Made by a program: the position numbers and the translations under genes
Notes under the pieces: generated by a model
What the model was told of the DNA's origin: nothing
What the model saw: the letters and a program-made list of their open reading frames with translations, nothing else
The model's database searches: none
Shown: positions 57,837 to 64,000 of the stretch, in pieces
Numbering within the stretch: the stretch's first letter is position 1
Layout: each line of letters opens with the position of its first letter
Assembly (NCBI GenBank): GCA_030704615.1
Contig: CM060734.1
Coordinates: forward strand, 29,590,042-29,654,041
Direction: 5' to 3'
Length of the DNA stretch: 64,000 bases
From: Takakia lepidozioides
Lineage: Eukaryota; Streptophyta; Takakiopsida; Takakiales; Takakiaceae

Positions 57837-60800
57837 TCATCCCGGCATCAGATAGGGAGTTAACTTCACATGCCATCCAGACTGCAAGACTGCCTGGTCA
57901 ACAGAAGTTGCTCGACTGCTGTCTTTGAGGGTGACGTAGCACTTAGTCTGATCCAGCCAAACAATGCGAGTGATGTCACAATCCATGGTGCTGAAGCGCA
58001 ACATTATCTCATCTCTGGATGGTAAGGGCAAGGAATCGCTTGCAGTCAACAGGAATAAATTGGAGCGGTCTGGAATTGGAATCGGCCCTTGCAATGGAAG
58101 GTAGGGCAGGTCACTTCGCATCATGCACACCCTGTCCATATAGGCTTGCACACTCTGCACCATGACAGGGACATTGCGTGTTCAATGTGGTCGGCAATTA
58201 GACATGAAACACTAGAGCAGGAAACACAAAGCACATTGCATCAATGTCGAGCAAGCACACCTGCAAATCCAAACAGCACTCCCCCAGTGCAGAAGCAGAG
58301 GAGCCGCTGCTTCGAGCCTCCAGGAGCTTAGAAATCCATATAAAAATTGTACCTGTCATATATGCATCATAGCTGGGTCCATAGAAATTCACCTTGTCAG
58401 TATTATCATGGCTGCATGAGTCACATGTCTATGAAATCTGTGCAGTGGCCATCCAAGCCTCCGCAATCAATGGCAATCCAGACCATGGAGCTAGGGGCAT
58501 AAAGGACTGCTGCCACTTTGATTCATCCACTACCTTCAGAGGGCTCGATGAACAAGTCAAATAATATGTTTTCTGACATCTAATATTGGTATCATCGTCA
58601 CCACCAGCCTCCATGGCAATTTTGGCTCCACATGGGAGCTCGGGACTGGGGAAGGCTTGGTCCCATGCCCTCCATGGGTTTTTGGACCATTGATCTCCAA
58701 TTACATTGCTCCACAGAAAAGAAAGTCATTAAAACCTCAACGTCCACCACCTGAACTTACCCAGCTTCATGGCTGCAGCTTTTGTTGGCACCTACGTTCT
58801 TATATCTATCAAAGAGGCTGGCATGCATGACCCTAGGCAACCCCACTTTGGTCAGCTCACCCCGTGTGTCTGTTATACCTGCCAAAGAAAGGTAGGATGC
58901 ATGTAAAATCAGGAGACATGTCAGCAAAATTGGAAGACCATCAGCAATACAAGGAGCAAGCAAGCTACATTACATGCTCCACTCATTTAGGCAATTAAGG
59001 CAACATACTCTCCGTGAGGTCTGCGAGGAGGACGTGTGCACAGCCATCCTCAACCCCTGAACAACTTGTTGGATGCAAAATACCCTTGCCATTGACTTCA
59101 TCTTCAGCAGGTATGTGCTTTCTTGCCAATGTAGTCTGAATGTCGTCCAGGGACGTAGAAGGGAATACCTTGGGAAACAACGCTGCAAGGTACTTTGTGT
59201 CATAAATTCCCCCTGGGAACAGAACCTTCACCTGTTCATCACCCAACCCTATTCTGCCCTTAAAACACCTAAGTAGCCCTATCCTACATCGATATCAGCA
59301 CTTAGGCCCAACTTGAGTGACTCAACAAGGTGCTCCTGGATGCAACTAAACTGCTATTGTGCTTCCATCTCTGCACTAACTCCTCCCAAGATGGTAAGCT
59401 TCAAAATCAGAATATGAAACTGCTTCGGCTACGCTATCACAAAGATTAGAGGCACCACAATGTTCAATCCCTGATGTCATTTCCTACCTTTTCATACATC
59501 CAATGGACAAAGTCACATCAACAAATTCCCCCAGTTAGAAGGCAACATACCCTTAGATAGTTCCACAGATGTCAACTCAAGACTGTTGCATCCATCTCTT
59601 AGATTGTAAATGTGGGGAAACCAACTTAATATATGCAAAGAGGAAGCCAAGAACCCTCAACCCTAACCTGATAGATTAGTGGGTAGTTTATACTAGTCTA
59701 CTTACAAGATACTGCCATAGAGAAGGATCTCCCCAGAGAACTTTGGCAACAGGAAACTGCCAGTCAGTTGAGAGTGGTCATCACAGACATGCAAGCATAC
59801 ATCTATCCGGTCATCAACAGATTCTATGGGAATTTCTGGCTCGGGATTGGAGCAAAGAGATTGAGCTAAATATTCACTAGGCAAGCCAGATGAGGACTGC
59901 AAAATGTTCGAGTGTCCTGCTATCTTAAGACAAGGAGGCACTCACTATCACCACAGTTGTGGCAGGTAGTCCCTCGTACTGCAAAGAGCACAAAAAGCCC
60001 AGTTGCTGACCTGCTCTCGAAATTCATTCAAGGTTGGAGGAAGGGGCCCAACAAACTGCTGGTGGAGATACGCCAGATCTAGCAACATATTGTGCCCCAC
60101 GACGGGCTTGTTGCAACTTGCCAGGGCCTGCATCACATGTGCAAAGCCAACGGCACGTTCCATCTGCCGCTGCCTCTTTGCCGCCACCTCTGATTCCTGT
60201 GCTGCTATTACTGCTGGGGTTGCTCTTGTCAACTTCAAGCTAGACCTACGACTCCCACCGTTTGGCTGCCACCCCACTACACACATCAGTATCCCCCAGA
60301 CACATCAAGAGCTCTCTATCCTCTAAACCCTGCTGAGGCAAGATATGAATACAGAAACATCCCTCTCCTTTAGTTAAATGGTTTCCTGTTGTTCCATTTT
60401 GTGTTGGTGTCCTGCGGATATTTAAATTTCTTAACTCCTTACTTCCTTCTTTAGGATGATACTTTTCTTTGGTTTCTGTGGTTCTACTGAGTTGGTCTAT
60501 GGACCCTTTGGGCCTCTCCAGGAAGTAATAGATTGAACCTCTATTTCTTTCTTTCTCACTCTACTTGGCATAGGACTTCAGCTATGCATAAAGCTCTGTG
60601 TCTGGAGTTTCTAACACATTCTTTTGGTTCTCTCTTGTCCTATGTCCAGTGGGCGCTCTTAAGGCTCCCTGGGGACGGTAATAGATCTCTCTTCCTTCTT
60701 TCTTCTCTCTGTTTGGGGACCAGACTGACTGGCAGCCTTACCTGCATAAGGTACTGTCTTTGGGTGACATTTTTGGGTGACATTTTTGGGTGACTTTTGG

Positions 60801-63621
60801 TGTATATTGATGACTGAATCAACAAATGACACAACAAAATTGCTAACTGTGGAAGGTGTTAAACAGTTTAAATTATGAAGCATCCAGGCAACCCTCCACG
60901 GTACTACAGCTGTTTTCAAGACACAGAAAGTACCTGTAACCGCTCCACATAAAATTCAGATTTGCCAAACTCATGCTCCAACTGCTGATATAGAGCTGCA
61001 CGCAAATAGCTGTTACTGGGCTCCAATACCAGAGTTGCAGGTCCCAAGTCCAAGCCACTCTCGGGAACACTTGGCTGTGTGCTTTCAACCCAACAGCGAA
61101 TATTCTCCATCTGTTGAGCAACAAAATTGCGGTCTTCCTCTTGTTTCAAAACTAATGGGTGTCTGGGTACTCGCAGTTCCGTACTCTTCTCTGCCCTTAG
61201 CTGCTCCAGTGTGATGTACGGAATTCCTGCATGACAGTTATACATGCATTGATGTACATGCTGCTGCATATGCCTCCTATACCCCCACACGAAGACCCTA
61301 AGCAGCTTCCTTGAGCTAAGAGTAAAGGTAGAACAGGCCTGCACGCATGCAGGGCCCTACAAAAACCTGATGGATACATGATGTGCAACTTGGTCAGACA
61401 CCAGTAGTAATATTTTTGTGCTGTTGCGGTACCTTGTTGAGGCTCAACTATCATTCAATTGAGGTGAAATAGGGAGCCTGAGTAGTGCACACAGAGAGAT
61501 AAGCGGGGGGAAAGGCTGGGGAGCAAGAGAAGAGAAGCAGAGAATACAGGTGTCTACCTGGCATTTGCCGATGCAACACTAGAGCCACACAAAGAAACAA
61601 AAAGGAGATCCAACAGTAAGACAAATTGACCCAGACTGACAATTGTGCTTCAGAATGCTTCCTTCCTGCGTCCTGGTCACCTTCTCACCTGCATTGAACA
61701 TAGGGCAATCTGTTCAGAGCTTGTACACTAAAACCTGTCACTCTGCAGTCCTGGCAAACCATGCACAACAAGCTCATTTCCAGGTGTGCTACACAGCTCA
61801 TGACCGAAAACCTAACAACTACTACTCATGACTATTAAGACAGCATTTTAAAGCTCTCAACAATTGAGTTCTCATACTAACATAATTTGCAAGTCAGAAA
61901 CCCACCTGAATAGACAAACTTATTGAAGTCAAAACCATGTTCCCGAAGAAAATCGAAGGATGAGGCCTGCAGCATGTAAATACAATGTCAATCAAAATGG
62001 AACACTCTGTCATATGGGGTAAACTTTGTCCAATAACAAACACTTTTCACAAGACCTTCACATAAACCTTCATCTTTACCTGGCAGGTGAATCGTATGTC
62101 AGTGCCTCCGTTTGAATGAGGAAAAATGTAAAAATTGAAGGTTTGTGCCTGATAGCAGCCCTCCTCCACGCTCCAATTGAATGTCGCCAAACCAAACTAA
62201 CAACCAGCTACAAGTTAATAGCCAGGAAAATACCGCAAAGGGTTACAGATCATATGTTAGAACAAACGTCTTCTCCCAGACTCACCATTTCTGATGCTAG
62301 CTGACTGCTACAATGCTCAACACAGATCCTTATTACACAAGTTCCTGCCTTGACATCAATGTAGCAATCCACATACTAACAGTTTCCAAAAAATGGGCCA
62401 CTATCATGTCATCCTCAGCAATTTTATACTGGAGTGAATGTCATGGTATATGCAATCTTCATCTCCTTTTAAGCAGAGATGAAATGGCCTGTCATCCTAC
62501 ACTGGCTATTTCAACTCTCTTAGTTTCAGGCATTTTGAAGACCCAAATAAAAGTTAAAATTATGTATCATACCGTATACACCTCACATCTATTTTGAGCA
62601 GCTTCAGAGCTGCTTTTAAACAACGGGTGCAAGAAATTGACTTCTGCAGTCAGTGTCATTAAAAAGCCACAATTGCCAGTGCTCATACATCAAAATCTGC
62701 CATACTTTACAGAGCTGCTCCCCCAGAAGAGGCCAAGCACCTGCCTAGAAGCTTGGTCGATAGACATAATGTTCACGACAACGGTAAAGGGATTAGGGTG
62801 CTTCTACCTGCATGATAAGAAAGTGTTGTGCGGAATTTCTAACTTTCGCGTAACGCTGCTCAGCGTCATCCAACACATCCTCCCTTCTGCAGAAACAAGC
62901 GTATACTTCTGATGTGCTAAATTGCTCCCTTCGGTGCATGGCTTCCCAAATCATGCTTCGACCACTCTCGATACAAGCGAAGCCCTCTGGACAGAGTGAC
63001 TATCACAACCCGATAAACGCACCCTTTGTTTTCCACCATCTCTACCATTCGTCAGCACGTAGTTCTACCAAGAAGACCCTAAGCTTTAAAAATGTTCCAG
63101 TACCAGAAAATATGTCACCCTAAACCCCAACCCCTGCATACATTTACCACAACAACTAAGATGAATGCTGGATGCGATCCAACGTAGTTACGAGTGCCTA
63201 CAACAGCCTTACTATCAACTGTTTCCTCCCTTCGAAGCTGGGTTGTTTCATTGTCAAAACTACTCGAAAAAGACTTCCAGTATTAGCACAACACCGAGAC
63301 GCATGGTCTACTAAGAAACGCGTGCATCAGCTGAAAACGAGCTCAGTCCAGAAATAAAAGAGCAACAGTTGTACAAGTAAAGATCGAAAGAACAAATTGG
63401 GCAATGAACCCACACTAGTTCTCCTATCCATACCAAAGACAAACAGGACAACCACCATGAGTTGCAGCACTGGATGCAGTTCCCACTTTCTGCAAAATTT
63501 ACCGGGGATTGGAGAGAGAAAGTCCCGTGAATTCCCCGTCTATTGCGCAGAACTGGCAGCAACTGAGAGAGTTGTGAATGCGGGGAAGCACATCCTCGAA
63601 GTTGCTACTGGTGACCTCCAT
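57837..63621 (-). CDS. PARN: PARN-like poly(A)-specific ribonuclease (DEDD/CAF1 family), 10 exons
   Basis: Exons from 5' to 3' on the minus strand: 63621-63503, 62886-62808, 62196-62080, 61966-61906, 61226-60934, 60265-60011, 59231-59009, 58878-58761, 58372-58261, 58154-57837. All junctions are AG/GT and in phase, giving 564 residues. The start MEVTSSNFEDVLPRI leads into FCAIDGEFTGL, with the first catalytic D and E. Next come DDAEQRYAKVRNSAQHFLIM, FGLATFNWSVEEG and AQTFNFYIFPHS. Then follow ASSFDFLREHGFDFNKFVYS, GIPYITLEQL, VGHNMLLDLAYLHQQFVGPL (third catalytic D) and GGIYDTKYLA. The HEAGYDAYMTG block carries the last D with its partner His. The C-terminal part may be RNA-binding. The enzyme removes poly(A) tails from mRNAs in a 3' to 5' direction. 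The 58261 donor (GTGTGC) and the 58372 acceptor are the least certain. All four acidic residues are kept. Confidence 0.87.
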
Positions 63622-63837
63622 CTCTCCCGCCTTCCAGCAAGTGCACACTCCACAAGACAGCCAAAAGGCGATCGCAGGATGTCAAGTTGCCATGCCACCA
63701 TGCATTCTGACTATACCATCCAATGAACATCCTTGTGGATCGATCACACATGGGAACTTTTACTTAACCCTCTCTATAAACGTACAAATCCTAAACAGAC
63801 TGTCGCAGCTTAGTAAAAACATCATGAAAACATTCAC
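63622..63837. promoter_or_regulatory. 5' flank of PARN
   Basis: Short upstream stretch of the minus-strand PARN gene before the TTAA element end. No TATA box or other element is distinct. Confidence 0.35.
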
Positions 63838-64000
63838 TTAACGCTTAAGGGCCCACCATTGGGCCCAAAAAACTGACATCTGGCAAGTTAACTGAGGCTA
63901 CACACCTACCTTGTTACATCCCAAAAAAATGAACCTTGCCAGATTCACCTTGGCTACCATGTAGCCTACATCAACTCAACAAATTGCAGAGAAATTAACC
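63838..64000 (+). mobile_element. One end of a TTAA-flanked element (runs off the window)
   Basis: TTAA (63838-63841) followed by CGCTTAAGGGCCCACCATTG. This resembles the 3131 element end (TTAA then CCCTTAAGCGCCCACCA), with C/G exchanges at two places. The other end lies outside the window. Confidence 0.45.

Noticed and set aside
1-64000. CRISPR array, prokaryotic operon or integron
   Set aside because: No direct-repeat/spacer structure and no ribosome-binding-site organised genes. The window is clearly eukaryotic.

Overview
The window looks like nuclear DNA of a land plant, most likely a non-seed vascular plant (fern or lycophyte grade). The reasons are intron-containing plant genes (KAS I, NAC, CHMP1, PWP1, p24, PARN), a plastid-type KAS leader, PPR debris of the plant PLS type, plant L1-like LINEs and a dense population of decayed transposons. 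The exact lineage is an inference.

Layout. 1-1945: decayed LINE reverse transcriptase. 3131-3810: short TIR element. 5367-6785: serpin pseudogene. 7520-8290: dispersed repeats and a LINE-type 3' tail. 8291-12720: AT-rich DNA with no recognised gene. 12893-19204 (minus): a decayed Ty3/gypsy element with gag, an aspartic protease, a cytosine-5 DNA methyltransferase domain, an integrase and a C-terminal PHD finger. No reverse transcriptase is visible in this copy. 19930-21925: two minisatellites. 24375-25439: long-TIR element, followed by a tRNA-derived SINE. 27187-30675 (+): KAS I, 8 exons. 32250-33878 (-) PWP1 and 34238-36585 (+) p24 form a divergent pair; p24 has an in-frame stop in its last exon. 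38630-39877 (-): intronless NAC gene with a truncated tandem copy upstream. 43676-53625: region bounded by about 320-bp inverted repeats, holding an LRR remnant and a 6-kb LINE that is itself interrupted by a 363-bp tandem PPR array. 54231-54848 (-) CHMP1 and 55317-57379 (+) an unknown conserved-looking gene form a second divergent pair. 57837-63621 (-): PARN-like deadenylase, 10 exons. 63838-64000: another TTAA-flanked element end.

The intact genes are housekeeping functions: plastid fatty-acid elongation, ribosome biogenesis, early secretory cargo sorting, ESCRT-III and mRNA deadenylation. They are not an operon. The most notable find is the Ty3 element that combines a DNA-methylation writer (C5-MTase motifs I, IV, VI, IX and X readable) with a histone-reader module (PHD) after its integrase. 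The exon models come from splice-site, phase and protein-family reasoning by eye, without transcripts.
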